A stretch of 64,000 nucleotides of DNA from Ahaetulla prasina (GCF_028640845.1 NC_080543.1:6906459-6970458); one strand, 5' to 3'; shown: positions 50,369-60,383, numbered from the stretch's first letter. A program made the numbers and translations. The notes: generated by a model not told the origin, from the sequence alone.

Positions 50369-50570
50369 AGTGATTGCTAACCTTTTCCGGACCAAGTGCC
50401 CAAAGCGCATGTGTGCGCAAATGCGAGTGTACGTGCCTAAACCCCCAAAATGCAATGCATGCAAGGCCCACGTGCATGAACCCCACCGCCATGCATGTAT
50501 GCACCTCCCGCACATGCCCGGCTCCCATGCATGCACATGCACCTACCCCGCACGTGCCCCGTATATAAGC
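50369..50570. mobile_element. hAT H9-type fragment
   Basis: CAGTGATTGCTAACCTTTTC..AAGTGCCCAAAGCGCATGTG, then ATGCATGCA/GCACATGC-rich sequence; right end missing. Confidence 0.65.
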
Positions 50571-51318
50571 ATTTAGACTTATATACTGTTCTGTCTCCTT
50601 CCCCACTTCAGACTCATGAGCTGGCCTTCAGCCAGTGGATTCACGGCTCTTATCAGTCCTGGCAGAGAAATCGCAGCTGCCTGCCGAAGTTCAAACAAAT
50701 GACTCCTGTAGCAAGACTTTCAGCTCTTTTTGAAACAGTTCAGCTAAACTTTTGCTTCCCGTGGAGTGAGAGCAGCCCCAAAGTTCCTTATATATCTTGT
50801 GGGGTGGCCCACCCTTCTCCTGCCCCACCCTTCCTTTTGATGACGACGCCTCTCTAATCTTCTGAAGCGCGGGTCTAGTCAAGCTTGATTATTATTATTA
50901 TCAGCTGCGTCTGAAGGTGTAGCCTGGGGAAGGGAGGAATCAGGGGATGAGGGCCTCATTACGTCCTCTGACTGGTCTGGTTCTGGCTCCTGGAGCCGAG
51001 CCAAAGGAATCAGTGCTCCAGAGGTAAGCCTTACCGGCCCTTCCCCCTCACTTTCGGAGTCACTTTCAGGGATGGGGCCAGGTTCGGGGGCTGGAGTCAC
51101 AACATATACCGCTTCACAATGCTCTACAGCCCTAAGTGGTTTACACGGTCAGCTTCCCTCCTCCTCACCCCCAACAATCTGGATCCTCATTTTACCAACC
51201 TCAGAAGGATGGAAGACTGCGTCAACCTTGAGCCGATGAGAACTGAACTTCCAAACTGCTGGCAGTCGGCAGAATTAGCCTGCAGTACTGCATTCCAACC
51301 ACTGCGCCACCACGGCTC
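50571..51318 (-). mobile_element. tRNA-derived SINE interrupted by an LTR
   Basis: The tail TTTAGACTTATATAC (to 50586) and body 51105-51318 (CCGCTTCACAATGCTCTACAG..CCAACAATCTGGATCCTC..AACCACTGCGCCACCAC) belong to one minus-strand SINE. The head with its A box is at the right end. Confidence 0.82.
50587..51104 (-). mobile_element. Solo LTR, family A
   Basis: On the plus strand, TGTTCTGTCTCC to CTGGAGTCACAACA, 518 bp, with an exact 5-bp duplication TATAC at 50582-50586 and 51105-51109. On the minus strand the frame 50879-51100 is an acidic PESDSESEGEGP type, upstream of a TATA box near 50788. Sister copy at 55808. Confidence 0.93.
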
Positions 51319-51319
51319 T

Positions 51320-51828
51320 GATCATAATGATAGATTAGATGTATAATTTTCATAAAACGTTAAATTATGCTGCAAAGTCATTTCCCACCCATCCACCCCT
51401 AGCTTTTGTGCTATGATTCTTTGGAGGGAGAAAAGTTGCTGTCAGAATATTTTCCTCCACGCAGCTCACAGCCCATAAATACTCGCCGCTGTTTCTGATA
51501 AGTTTTCGAAAGCTAATAGAGCTGAGCGATACATTTATTTATAGGGGAAGTGCTTCCTTTCTAAATACTCCAGGACTTGCCGGTATCTTAGGCAATATCT
51601 GCTGCCTTTCTTCATGCTACCGTAGCTAGTTGAAAGTCTGCAAAGACTCTAAGGGAACAGAAAATCTCTTTGCATTTAAATGTTAATACAGCAATTACAC
51701 ATCTCAGAATTCTGTTTACTGATGCTTTTTCTCTTCCTCCAGGGAGTGAGAACGTGAGCTGCAGGAAAGGCGACTAACTCACAACAGTATCTCTACTTGG
51801 ACAGGAGAAAATAAGACAAAAAGCATGC
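51320..51828. other. Unassigned, possible conserved non-coding DNA
   Basis: Unique AT-balanced sequence with GATACATTTATTTATAGGGG and CGTGAGCTGCAGGAAAGGCG. No frame. Confidence 0.4.
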
Positions 51829-51836
51829 ATTGCTAT

Positions 51837-52342
51837 TCAACCAGTTCGGGCCGGTTCAGTCGAACCGGTTGCGGCGAACTGCGGCCCAACCGCCCAGGCG
51901 CAATCTCATCCTCATTGGGGCCGGTTTAGCTCACGCTGGTAAAGCCTGTTATTAAGAACACAGTAGCCTGCAATTACTGCAGGTTCGAGCCCGGCCCAAG
52001 GTTGACTCAGCCTTCCATCCTTTATAAGGTAGGTAAAATGAGGACCCAGATTGTTGGGGGGGCAATAAGTTGACTTTGTAAAAATATACAAATAGAATGA
52101 GACTATTGCCTTATACACTGTAAGCCGCCCTGAGTCTTCGGAGAAGGGCGGGGTATAAATGTAAACAAAAAAAAAAAACAAAAAAAAAACAAAAAAATCC
52201 TATATCTCTGTGTTTTTGAAATCGTACGCATGTGTGGACGACATGCGAGCGAGTGAATTGCCACATTTTGTGATGCTGCGTGCATGCTCATATTTCCCAT
52301 GGTGGGCGAACCGGTGGTAAAATGATTATAAACCCGCCTCTG
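51837..52342. mobile_element. hAT element H10 with SINE insertion
   Basis: TCAACCAGTTCGGGCCGGTTC to AAACCCGCCTCTG, with an exact 8-bp duplication ATTGCTAT at 51829-51836 and 52343-52350. The left TIR tip appears deleted. A SINE lies inside. Confidence 0.78.
51916..52200 (+). mobile_element. tRNA-derived SINE with L2-like tail
   Basis: TTTAGCTCACGCTGGTAAAG, CAGGTTCGAGCCCGG, TCCTTTATAAGGTAGG, CCGCCCTGAGTCTTCGGAG and an A-rich end. Confidence 0.9.
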
Positions 52343-52380
52343 ATTGCTATGCTCCCCGCATCTTTGTTTGCGATGTCACA

Positions 52381-52470
52381 ATTTAAATTTATTTATTTGT
52401 TTTAGGAAATTTAAAGAGCCGCCGATTCGCACCTGGCGACTCAAGGCAGCTTACAGGAATATAAAAACCT
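52381..52470 (-). mobile_element. Possible SINE/L2-like tail fragment
   Basis: (ATTT)n then AGAGCCGCCGATTCGC..GACTCAAGGCAGCTTACAGG. Resembles a minus-orientation hairpin tail but is too short to classify. Confidence 0.4.
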
Positions 52471-52497
52471 CATGTAGGAAACAACAGGGTCAAGGGT

Positions 52498-52752
52498 CCT
52501 TGAGTGGCTCAGACTGCTAAGACAGTCTGTTATTAATAGCAGCTGCTATTGCAGGTTCAAGTCCCACAAGGCCCAAGGTTGACTCAGCCTTCCATCCTTT
52601 ATAAAGTAGGTAAAATGAGGACCCAGATTGTTGGGGGCAATAAGTTGACTTTGTATATAATATACAAATGGATGAAGACTATTGCTTGACATAGTGTAAG
52701 CCGCCCTGAGTCTTCGGAGAAGGGCGGGATATAAATGCAAATTTAAAAAAAA
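52498..52752 (+). mobile_element. tRNA-derived SINE with L2-like tail
   Basis: GAGTGGCTCAGACTGCTAAG, GCAGGTTCAAGTCCCAC, TCCTTTATAAAGTAGG, CCGCCCTGAGTCTTCGGAG and AAATTTAAAAAAAA. Confidence 0.92.
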
Positions 52753-52825
52753 CACTAATCAAAGAGAATGATCACATAATAAAATAATACAACAATGCGA
52801 GTAAGACAGGGCAGCTACCAACGGA

Positions 52826-53050
52826 AGAGAATATTTGCAGCTCAGGGTTGAACTGTTGGCTCCTTGGTGCTCCCTGAGCTTGGTGGGTTTCTTACAGACC
52901 TTTCGTTACCAAACTAGGTTACGTCATCAGTGCTAGAAGGGAACGGCGTGCTAGTTTGTGGAGTGGAGGATAGAGGAGGAGGAGGAGGAGGACCGTGAGG
53001 TCCTTAGTGCTCTCTGAGCTTGGTTGTTTTCTTCCAGATGTTTCATTAAA
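52826..53050 (-). mobile_element. PLE-A terminal region
   Basis: AATATTTGCAGCTCAGGGTTG, CTTGGTGCTCCCTGAGCTTGG, the hammerhead-like core at 52897-52930, a (GGA)n run and a second start CTTAGTGCTCTCTGAGCTTGG. Confidence 0.6.
52897..52930 (-). ncRNA. Hammerhead-like core (PLE-A), one change
   Basis: On the minus strand CTGATGA, stem-loop GTAACC..TGGTAAC, then GAAAGGTC: CUGANGA and GAAA intact, cleavage-side ACGTC changed to AGGTC. Confidence 0.4.
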
Positions 53051-53146
53051 CACCTGCCAACAGTGTGTTGCAGCTGCCCAAAAAGCTAAGCCAATCCTAG
53101 ACTGCATTAACAGGAGAATCGAGATCACGAGAAGTATTAATACCAC
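53050..53146 (+). mobile_element. CR1 fragment
   Basis: ACAGTGTGTTGCAGCTGCCC..AAAGCTAAGCCAATCCTAGAC..CACGAGAAGTATTAATACCAC corresponds to [20 protein letters not shown]. Confidence 0.75.
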
Positions 53147-53230
53147 TGTAGGAAGTTAGCAGCCACCCGTCTTCTAGGATAATGAGATATTTTAGGAAAT
53201 ATTAACAAGGGCAGAATATTTCCTCTAAAA

Positions 53231-53365
53231 CAGAGGTCTCCAACCTTGGTTCCTTTAAGACTTGTGGACTTCAACTCCCAGAGTTCCTCAGCCAGCTTTG
53301 CTGGCTGAGAGACTCTGGGAGTTGAAGTCCACAAGTCTTAAAGGGACCAAGGTTGGAGACCCCTG
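53231..53365. mobile_element. hAT MITE H2, full palindrome
   Basis: CAGAGGTCTCCAACCTTGG to CAAGGTTGGAGACCCCTG with near-perfect arms meeting at AGCCAGCTTTGCTGGCT. Exact duplication CTCTAAAA at 53223-53230 and 53366-53373. Confidence 0.95.
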
Positions 53366-53768
53366 CTCTAAAAGAGAGGCAGAAACTCAGCCCCCTCCCC
53401 CACCTTTGTCGGTGGGCCATTAAGGTCTGGGCCAGTTAATTCTACCTAAGAAAGATTACCTCCTTCAGGCAGAGCCATAATAGGAATCCCAAAGCCCCTT
53501 ACATTACATCATCACCCAGCAAGAATCAACCAAGCCTGGGTCACAGATAACCTACAAAGGCCCCGTGGGAGTTCCGGCAACCAATCAGAATACAAGCTCA
53601 AATTCAAAAGCCCAGAGCGGGGAATAAAACTCGGGCACTCCCAGCATCTCTTCCCATTCCCGTCTCCTCCCCCAGGACCACAAACCATGTGGTCCTGTCC
53701 ACCATTAAAAACCCAACTGTCCAAGCAGAGTCTCCATGTTTCCATGGAGGTCTTTCTCCCCCACTTGG

Positions 53769-54313
53769 TGTTGTGTCCTCCTCGCCTCCGTCAAACGATG
53801 GCTTAATTAGCCGGCTCTTATCAGCACTGGCAGCAAAAGAATCAGCGTCTGCCAAGAGCCCTCGATAGCTGCCAAGACGCTGGCGAGTCACAACCTTCAG
53901 CTCTAATCAATCCGTGGATTTGCCTGATACAAAGAGACACACCGGCTCTTGCTGCCTTTTATATCCTGTGGGGTGTGGCTCCATGACTCAGCACTTCCAA
54001 GGCCTGCCCCTCCCCTGTTTCTGTCGTTCCCTCCTCTCCTGCCTACAAAACCTGGGATTAAACCAAGCCTGATTGCTGTCAGCTGGGTCTGCAGGCGTGG
54101 CCTGGGGGGGGGGAAGAGTCAGGAGAAGGAGGCCTCGTTATCTCTTTCACTTGGCCTGCTTCTGGCTCCTGGAGCTGATACAGGGAGGCCGATGCTTCCG
54201 AGGTAAGTCCTGACGGCCCTTCCCCCTCACTGTCCAAATCACTTTCTGGCAACAGGCCCGGCTCCAAGGCACTTTCAGGCATGGGGCCAGGTTCGGCGGC
54301 GGGAGCCACAACA
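53769..54313 (-). mobile_element. Solo LTR, family B
   Basis: On the plus strand TGTTGTGTCCTCC to GGGAGCCACAACA, 545 bp. Duplication CTTGG/CTTAG (one mismatch). Nearly collinear with 20397-20943. The minus-strand frame 54079-54354 is the acidic PESALEPGLLPESDLDSEGE type. Inserted in an LTR of family D. Confidence 0.92.
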
Positions 54314-54347
54314 CTTAGGGACTGAATCCAGATGAACATTTCTTCCA

Positions 54348-54692
54348 ACCACACTGCGGCATCCCAACCCGCGTTCCATCATGTTGGCCTCCTCACAATT
54401 AGGAACCCAACACCCAGGCCCTCCCGGGGAAGACAATAAGTCACGGCGAAGAATGGGCAAGACACGGAGAGATTAATGTTGCCCGTGTGTATCTCGCTGC
54501 TTGCCTGACAAAAGAACACTGATTAATGTGAGCGTTTAATGTCCTTTCATTAAAGAACAATGAAAAATCAATCATATCTCCTGTCAGTTGACACTTACCA
54601 ACCAGATCCTTCACGAAAGGAAAATGGCAGGTTTTTACTGCGCCGCCATGATCTGACCTTGGCAGCGGTTTGGGGTGTGTGGGTCTTGAGTG
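54348..54692. other. Unassigned, possible conserved non-coding DNA
   Basis: 54470-54600 has several ATTAAT/TTTAATG words (GAGATTAATGTTGCCC, CTGATTAATGTGAGCG, CATTAAAGAACAATG) suggestive of homeobox or SOX sites. No repeat recognised. Confidence 0.4.
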
Positions 54693-55654
54693 TGTAGGAA
54701 GTCAGCACCCACCCCTCTCCTAGATATTTTAGGAAATATTAAAAGGGCAGAATATACTTATGGGACCGCCTGCTGTTACCTCATGCCTCCCACCGACCCG
54801 TACACAGGGTTGGTGGGAGGCATGAGAGGGACTTCTCAGGGTGCCGTCCGCCAGGCAGTGTCGGCTGGCGGCCCCCAGGGGAAGATCCTTCTCTGTGGGG
54901 GCTCCTACTCTTTGGAATGAACTTCCCCCTGGTTTACGTCAAATACCTGACCTTCGGACCTTTCGCCGCAAACTGAAAACATATTTGTTTGTTCACGCGG
55001 GGCTTTCTTAAATTGTCTAGATTTCAAATTTTAAATTTTATTTAAGTCTTAAACTGGGGTTTTTAGATTTTTAACCATTTTAATTTTCGGCCAAATTGTA
55101 TAATAAGTTTTTTAATTTACTTTTAATTGTACATTGTTTCTTTTTTACCTTGGCTGTACACTGCCCTGAGTCCTTCGGGAGAAGGGCGGTCTATAAATCT
55201 AATAAAATAATAATAAAATAAATAATATTTCCCCTAAAAGGGAGGCAGAAACTCATCCCCCCCGCCACCTTTGTCAATCGGCCATTAATGGCCTACATAA
55301 CAAAGATCTACCTCCTTCAAGCAGAGCCATAGTAGGAATTGCCCAAAGCCCCTTTCATGACATCATTACCCAGCAAGGCTCAACCAAGCCTGGGACACAG
55401 ACAGCCTACATAATTACCCCTGCAATGGCTCCATGGGAGTCTGACAACCAATCAGAACACAAGCTCAAATTCAAAAGCCCAGAGACGGCATAAAACCCAA
55501 GGCACTCTCAGCATCTCTGCCCATTTTTTTTGCTCAGGATCTCAAGCCATGTGATCCTGTTTATCCATAAACCTTCTTTCCAAGCAACTTCCATGAATCC
55601 AGGGTCTTTTCATCGCCACTTGGAACTGAACCCTGATGGACATTTATTCCAACC
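54693..55654 (+). mobile_element. LTR family D, with L2 insertion
   Basis: TGTAGGAAGTCAGCACCCAC at the start, then ATATTTTAGGAAATATTAAA. Interrupted at 54758-55230 by L2, resuming TATTTCCCCTAAAAGGGAGGC and ending ACATTTATTCCAACC. AGTG occurs at both outer flanks. Confidence 0.75.
54758..55230 (+). mobile_element. L2-type LINE, 3' end
   Basis: CTTATGGGACCGCCTGCTGTTACC (YLRDRLLL), GGGACTTCTCAGGGTGCCGTC, then the full 3' UTR with CTGCCCTGAGTCCTTCGGG/AGAAGGGCGG and (AAAT)-like tail. Contains a fold-back insertion at 54780-54826. Confidence 0.9.
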
Positions 55655-55760
55655 AGTGTTTGGGTGACTCCAAGCCTAAAAAAACTGAACCCCACCCCAA
55701 AAGGGACTAACGAGAAGTCTGCCCACCACCCGTTCTCCCCATTGTGAACGTCACGCTATT

Positions 55761-56362
55761 TGGGACTCCACTTTTTTAAGTGCCATTGTAGTGCTGAACG
55801 GTCACTCTGTTGTGACTCCGGCCTCCGAACCTGGCCCCATGCCTGAAAGTGACTCCGAAAGTGAGGGGGAAGGGCCGGTAAGGCTTACCTCAGGAGCACT
55901 GATTCCTTTGGCTCGGCTCCAGGAGCCAGAACCAGACCAGTCGGAGGACGTAATGAGGCCGTCATCCCCTGATTCCTCCCTTCCCCGTGCTACGCCTTCA
56001 GACCCAGCTGATAATAATAATCAAGCTTGGCTTGACCCGCGCTTCAGAAGATTAGAGAGGCGGCGTCATCAAAAGGAAAGGTGGGGCAGGAGCTATATAT
56101 AAGGAGTTTTGGAACTATATAAGGAGTTTTGGGACTGCTCTCACTCCACGGGAGGCAAAAGTTTAGCTGAACAATTTCAAAAAGAGCTGAAAGTCCTGCT
56201 ACGGGAGTCATTTGTTTGAATTTCAGCAGGCAGCTACGATTTCTCTGCCAGGACTGATAAGAGCTATGAATCCACCGGCTGAAGGCCAGCTCGTGAGTCT
56301 GAAGTGGGGAAGGAGACAGAACACACTCAGTGAATGGTTGTAAGTCGGGGACAACCTGTATT
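55761..56362 (-). mobile_element. Pogo/Tigger-like remnant around an LTR
   Basis: CTTTTTTAAGTGCCATTGTAG..GAACGGTCACTC (to 55807) and AGTGAATGGTTGTAAGTCGG..ACAACCTGTA (56329-56362) are adjacent parts of one element. Confidence 0.75.
55808..56323 (+). mobile_element. Solo LTR, family A
   Basis: TGTTGTGACTCCGGCC to GGAGACAGAACA, 516 bp, with an exact 5-bp duplication CACTC at 55803-55807 and 56324-56328. The frame 55791-56102 reads PESDSESEGEGPVRLTSG and ends DPRFRRLERRRHQKE, followed by a TATA box (GCTATATATAAGG) at 56089-56101. Confidence 0.94.
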
Positions 56363-56473
56363 TGAAGAGAGGGAGAAAAACATTGCCCTATAAAATGGTT
56401 TTTGTGTGGCATGGTTGATTTTATACCCATTCAATCATCTCCTGTCAATATTCTATCCTTCTCTCATATGTCC

Positions 56474-56976
56474 TGAGGGAAGTTAGCACCCGCCCGTCTG
56501 CTAGGAAAATGAGATATTTTAGGAAATATTAAAAGGGCAAAATATTTCTCCTAAAAGGGAGGCAGAAACTCAGCCCCCACACCTTTGTCAATGGACTGTT
56601 AAGGCCTGGGCCAGTCCATTCAACATAACAAAGTTCTAACTCCTTCGGGCAGAGCCATAGTAGGAATTGCTATGCAAAGCCCCTTTCATGACATCATCAC
56701 CCAGCAAGCCTCAACCAAGCCTGGGACACAGGCAACCTACAAAGAGAGACTCCCATGGGGATACCGGCAACCAATCAGAATACCAGCTCAAATTCAAAAG
56801 CCCAGAGAGGGTATAAAACTCAGGCACTCTCGGCATCTCCCTATTTTTCACCCCACTCACCCCAGGACCTCAAACCATGTGGTCCTGTCCACCATTAAAA
56901 ACCAATTTTCCAGTTCATGTTTCCAGTGTCTTTCTCCCGCACTTGGAACTGAACCCAGATGGACATTTCTTCCCAC
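56474..56976 (+). mobile_element. LTR family D, uninterrupted copy
   Basis: TGAGGGAAGTTAGCACCCGC to ACATTTCTTCCCACA, about 503 bp, with a CCAAT element (GGCAACCAATCAGAATACC) near 56766, a TATA-like GGGTATAAAACTC near 56808 and ATTAAAA near 56894. No clear target duplication. Confidence 0.78.
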
Positions 56977-57043
56977 AATCCCAAAGGTGCTTTTTAAAAG
57001 AGGCAACTGGACTTTCTGGTGGTTGTTTTTTTTTTCTTTTGAA

Positions 57044-57077
57044 GACATTTCGCTTCTCATCCAAAAAGCTTCTTCAG
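57044..57077 (-). ncRNA. Hammerhead-like core in PLE-B
   Basis: On the minus strand: CTGAAGA, stem-loop GCTTTTTGGATGAGAAGC, then GAAATGTC. CUGANGA and GAAA are intact; C15.2 of the ACGTC motif is changed to T. As in PLE-A, one unpaired base precedes stem II. Confidence 0.45.
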
Positions 57078-57277
57078 CTCTGACAGTATAGTGGGGACTG
57101 TAAGGATTTATATTCCTTGCAGATGCAGGCAGCTGGTCATTTGCATCCTTTCAGAGAGTCACTGAGGCCGCTTGGAGGTTTATCTGTGTCCTCAGGGTCA
57201 CCTGAGTGGTGCAATTGGTTCCTGTGGTCTTCCATTTCCCCCCCCCACCTTTGGAAATCCATTCCTACGCCCACACC

Positions 57278-57837
57278 TGTTGTGACCCAGACCCAAGTAG
57301 GTAGCAATAAACTTAGTCTCTGGAAAAACAAACTTTATTCGAACAAGCTGGGTATTACTTCATTCCCAGCGTCGTTCAACTCAAAGTGAAACAAATGCCT
57401 CCCAACACAAATTCCTCAGTTATCTCACAAACCTTAGTCCAATTAGGCAAACTGCTAAAAGCCCTTCCTGGCAAACGTCCAGAAGCCACACACACATGTA
57501 CACAAAGCAGAAGATGCAGCAGAAGACGGAACTACAACATTGTTTTCCGGCAAAGCTCAAACGCCGTTGCTGGTCTTTTAAGCCTTATGGGAGGGGGGCC
57601 AATCATCTCTTGGACCTACTCCTGAGTTGTCCTTTTTGCTTGAGCTGCTCTTGTCTTCTGGCAGCTCTTCTCATGCGTGCACTAGGAACAGGCTCCTCCT
57701 GTTCCTCTGCCTCACTACTATCAGTCTCTGGAGGCTCTGGAGTCCGCACCCCACTTCCCGATGGCCCTGGCTTCACCTCAACCTCATCACTGTCCGACTC
57801 CGTTGACAGCTCCGTAGGCTGCTGACGGACCACAACA
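57278..57837 (-). mobile_element. Solo LTR, family C
   Basis: On the plus strand TGTTGTGACCCAG to GACGGACCACAACA, 560 bp, with an exact 5-bp duplication ACACC at 57273-57277 and 57838-57842. Minus-strand features: frame 57603-57833 ending RRAARRQEQLKQKGQLRSRS, and AATAAA (seen as TTTATT near 57343). Confidence 0.95.
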
Positions 57838-57950
57838 ACACCATTCCAAGGGTCTTCATCCCAAATTGTCTAGCTAAAATTCCGTAGAGATTCTCAGTCA
57901 TCCAGGTCATGGTTGTCCCTTCAGGAGGCAACTCAACTTCCTTGTTTTTC

Positions 57951-58245
57951 CTTTTCCTTCGCCGCGAACTTAAAACCTATTTATTTCGTATGGCTGGACT
58001 AGCCTGATTTTTTATCTTTAAATTTTAATTGATTTTTGATGGGTTTTTAAAATTTAAATTTTTGTAATTTTATGGGGGTATATGTTATTTTAATATTTGG
58101 GCAAATTTAAATCAGTTTTTTAAGGGTTGTTTTTACTATTGTGTATGTTTGTATTTTATCTGCCTGTTCACCGCCCTGAGTCCTTCGGGAGAAGGGCGGT
58201 ATACAAATTAAAATATTCTATTAAAATATATTCTATTCTATTCAT
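57951..58245 (+). mobile_element. L2-type LINE, 3' UTR
   Basis: CCTTCGCCGCGAACTTAAAACC (RRELKT) to CCGCCCTGAGTCCTTCGGG/AGAAGGGCGG, then ATTCTATT repeats. Confidence 0.88.
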
Positions 58246-58273
58246 ATGGGGGGGAAAAAAATTGGGCCCCTAA

Positions 58274-58310
58274 TTTGTTGTGACAAAAATAATTAAATTA
58301 AAAAAAATTA
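58274..58310 (+). mobile_element. LINE tail (TTGTTGTGACAAAA type)
   Basis: TTGTTGTGACAAAAATAATT plus an A-rich end: the extreme 3' tip of the family at 27905. Confidence 0.55.
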
Positions 58311-58684
58311 TCTTGTTTACCATCCTCTGGTCATGTTATATTCTGTTTTCCCGACTAAAGGGCATCATGACTACATAGGGCATCCCAGATGCGGATTTGA
58401 CACGGAGTGAGAGCGCAGGAAAAGGTGATAATGAAGTGTGAATCTGTGTGCTTTGCAACACAACTAATAGATCTGAGGCTTCCTCTTTAAAAACACAACT
58501 CAAGGGGTGGGGGCGAGGGAGGAGGGACATCTTTTCCTAAGAGCAGGGAATTTGAAGCATTTTCTCTTTTTTTCACCCATCCCTTTTTAAGTTTGCAAAA
58601 TGCCACCTGATGGAAAACGCTGAAGAACTTAAAATTTTGCTGTTCCTTTTCTGTTGCTTCAAATAAAGGTTTTGCCCAACTCTA
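58311..58684. other. Unassigned segment
   Basis: Unique sequence without a convincing frame. AATAAA at about 58664 is isolated. Confidence 0.35.
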
Positions 58685-59365
58685 GACCTTGTCTTCTTTC
58701 CTTCCTTCCTTCCCTCTCCCTTTCTTCTTTCTTCCTCCTTTCCTCCCTTCTTCCCTTCTTCCCTTTCCCTTCCTTCATCCCTCCCTCCTCCTTCCTTCTC
58801 TCTTTCCTTCTCTTCCTTCCTTCCTTTCTCCTCTCTCCTTTCCTCTCTCCTTCCTTCTTCCTCCCTCCTCCCTCCTTCTTCCTTCCTTTCTCCTCCCTCC
58901 TCCTTCCTCTCTCCTTCCTCCCTCCCTCCTTCTTTCTTTCCTTTCTCCCTCCCTCCCTTTCCCTCCCTTCTTCCTTCCTTCCTTCCACCCTCCCTCCTTC
59001 CTCCCTCCCTCCTCTTTCTTTCCTTCCTTTCTCCCTCCTCCCTCCTTTCCTCCTTCCTTCCTTCTTCCACCCTCCCTCCTTCCTCCCTCCTTCTTCCTTC
59101 CTTCCTCCTTCTTCCTTTCTCCCTCCCTCCCTTTCCTCCTTCTTCCTTCCTTCTTCCACCCTCCCTCCTTCCCTCTCTCCCTCCTCTTTCTTTCCTTCCT
59201 TTCTTCCTTTCTCCCTCCCTCCTTCTTTCCTTCCTTTCTCCCTCCCTCCCTTTCTCTCCCTTCTTCCTTGCTTCCTCCCTCCCTTCCTCCTTCCCTTTCT
59301 CCCTTTCTTTCCTCCCTCCCTCCTTCTCTTCCTCCTTCCTTCTTTCCTTTCTTTCCTTCCGAAAC
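58685..59365. repeat. Polypyrimidine (CTTC)n tract
   Basis: About 680 bp of C/T with recurrent CTTCCACCCTCCCTCCTTCC and CTCCCTCCTC blocks. All open frames over it are low-complexity. Confidence 0.96.
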
Positions 59366-59384
59366 AACTTCCTGCAACAGTTGT

Positions 59385-59811
59385 TTGCTGAATAACTGCC
59401 GTTATTAGTAACATGGTCATTAAGTGAATCTAGCTTCCTCCATTGACTTTGCTCGTCAGAAGGTCACAAAAGGGGATGACGTGACCCCTCCCTTCCCCGG
59501 GACACTGCGACCGTCCTAATTATGAACCAGTTGCCAAGCAAGCGTCCAGGTTTTTAATCGCAGGATGCTGAAGCGGTTGTAAGTATGGAAAATGGATACG
59601 AGTCACGGTTTTTTTCTTCAGTGCGGTCGTCACTTCAAAAGGTCCTCTAAATCAGGGGTCTCCAAGCTTGACAACTTTAAGACTTGTGGACTTCAACTCC
59701 CAGAATTCCTCAGCCAGAGGAATTCTGGGAGTTGAAATCCACAAGTCTTAAAGTTGCCAAGGTTGGAGACCCCTGCTCTAAATGAACTGTTATAATTCGA
59801 GGACTACTTGT
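59385..59811 (-). mobile_element. Pogo/Tigger-like element with hAT insertion
   Basis: CATGGTCATTAAGTGAATCTAG, TTTGCTCGTCAGAAGGTCAC, CAGTTGCCAAGCAAGCGTCC, then the hAT MITE, then GAACTGTTATAATTCGAGGACTAC. Confidence 0.8.
59653..59775. mobile_element. hAT MITE H2, near-perfect palindrome
   Basis: CAGGGGTCTCCAAGCTTG to CAAGGTTGGAGACCCCTG, 123 bp. Exact duplication CTCTAAAT at 59645-59652 and 59776-59783. Confidence 0.96.
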
Positions 59812-60380
59812 AATCTTTTATTCCTTTATGTTTTGTGGCAGTGGAGATCCCCTTTCGGAGAACAATTTTTTTGGGGGAAAGGCAGAACATCAAATGCCAA
59901 GATCCGCCATTATCTGTGATATTCTTTAAAAATAATAATAATAAAAAAATCCCAATCTATTCAGTCGACATGACTTTTTAAAGCTTCCTTCCAGCTTCTG
60001 TGTCAAGTGGCCCTTTTAACAAGCTCAGCCAGCAAGACTGTTCCCTAAGTAATAATAAAAAATAAAAAAACCCCTCACACGTTGAGGACTGGAACCTTTA
60101 TAAATAGGTTAAAGTCGTGCCAAGTTAGTGAGCTGGCTGGGCGCTCTTGAGAGCCCTGAGGGAAATCCTGAATGGAGAAAGGAACTTAGAAAGTCTCTTT
60201 TTTTTTTTCAACGGGATTTTAGTTCTGTCTCCACTTGCTATTCAGAAGGGCATAAAATCAGCATATATAATTCCCACCCCCCCCACCCCCGTTTCTCCGG
60301 GAAGTTTGTGCCAGGCTCCCACTCAAACGTTTCTCTTTTGAGCCGGTTTTCCTATTTCGACGTTGCCAAAATGACTGCAG
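59812..60380. other. Unassigned segment
   Basis: AT-rich to 60070, then unique. Possibly 5' flanking part of the next L2, but not recognisable. Confidence 0.35.
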
Positions 60381-60383
60381 GAA

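Larger units (their letters stand above)
53147..54347 (+). mobile_element. LTR family D, interrupted twice
   Basis: TGTAGGAAGTTAGCAGCCAC to ACATTTCTTCCA. Shared words with the copies at 54693 and 56474: GATATTTTAGGAAATATTAA, GAGGCAGAAACTCA, CAACCAATCAGAATAC (CCAAT) and GGAATAAAACTCGGGCAC (TATA-like). A hAT H2 (53231-53365) and a family-B LTR (53769-54313) are inserted. ACCAC at both ends may be the target duplication, but the right flank is not CR1, so ends are uncertain to a few bases. Confidence 0.75.
56977..57960 (-). mobile_element. PLE-B type repeat, interrupted by an LTR
   Basis: CAAAGGTGCTTTTTAAAAGAGG..CTGGAC, the hammerhead-like core at 57044-57077, CTTGGAGGTTTATCTGTGTCC, then (after the LTR) ATTCCAAGGGTCTTCATCCC and GAGATTCTCAGTCATCCAGG. 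Same order as 38300-38530. Confidence 0.65.

Noticed and set aside
58573..59420. Long open frames of 200-265 codons on both strands
   Set aside because: Low-complexity translations of a (CTTC)n tract, open in several frames at once.
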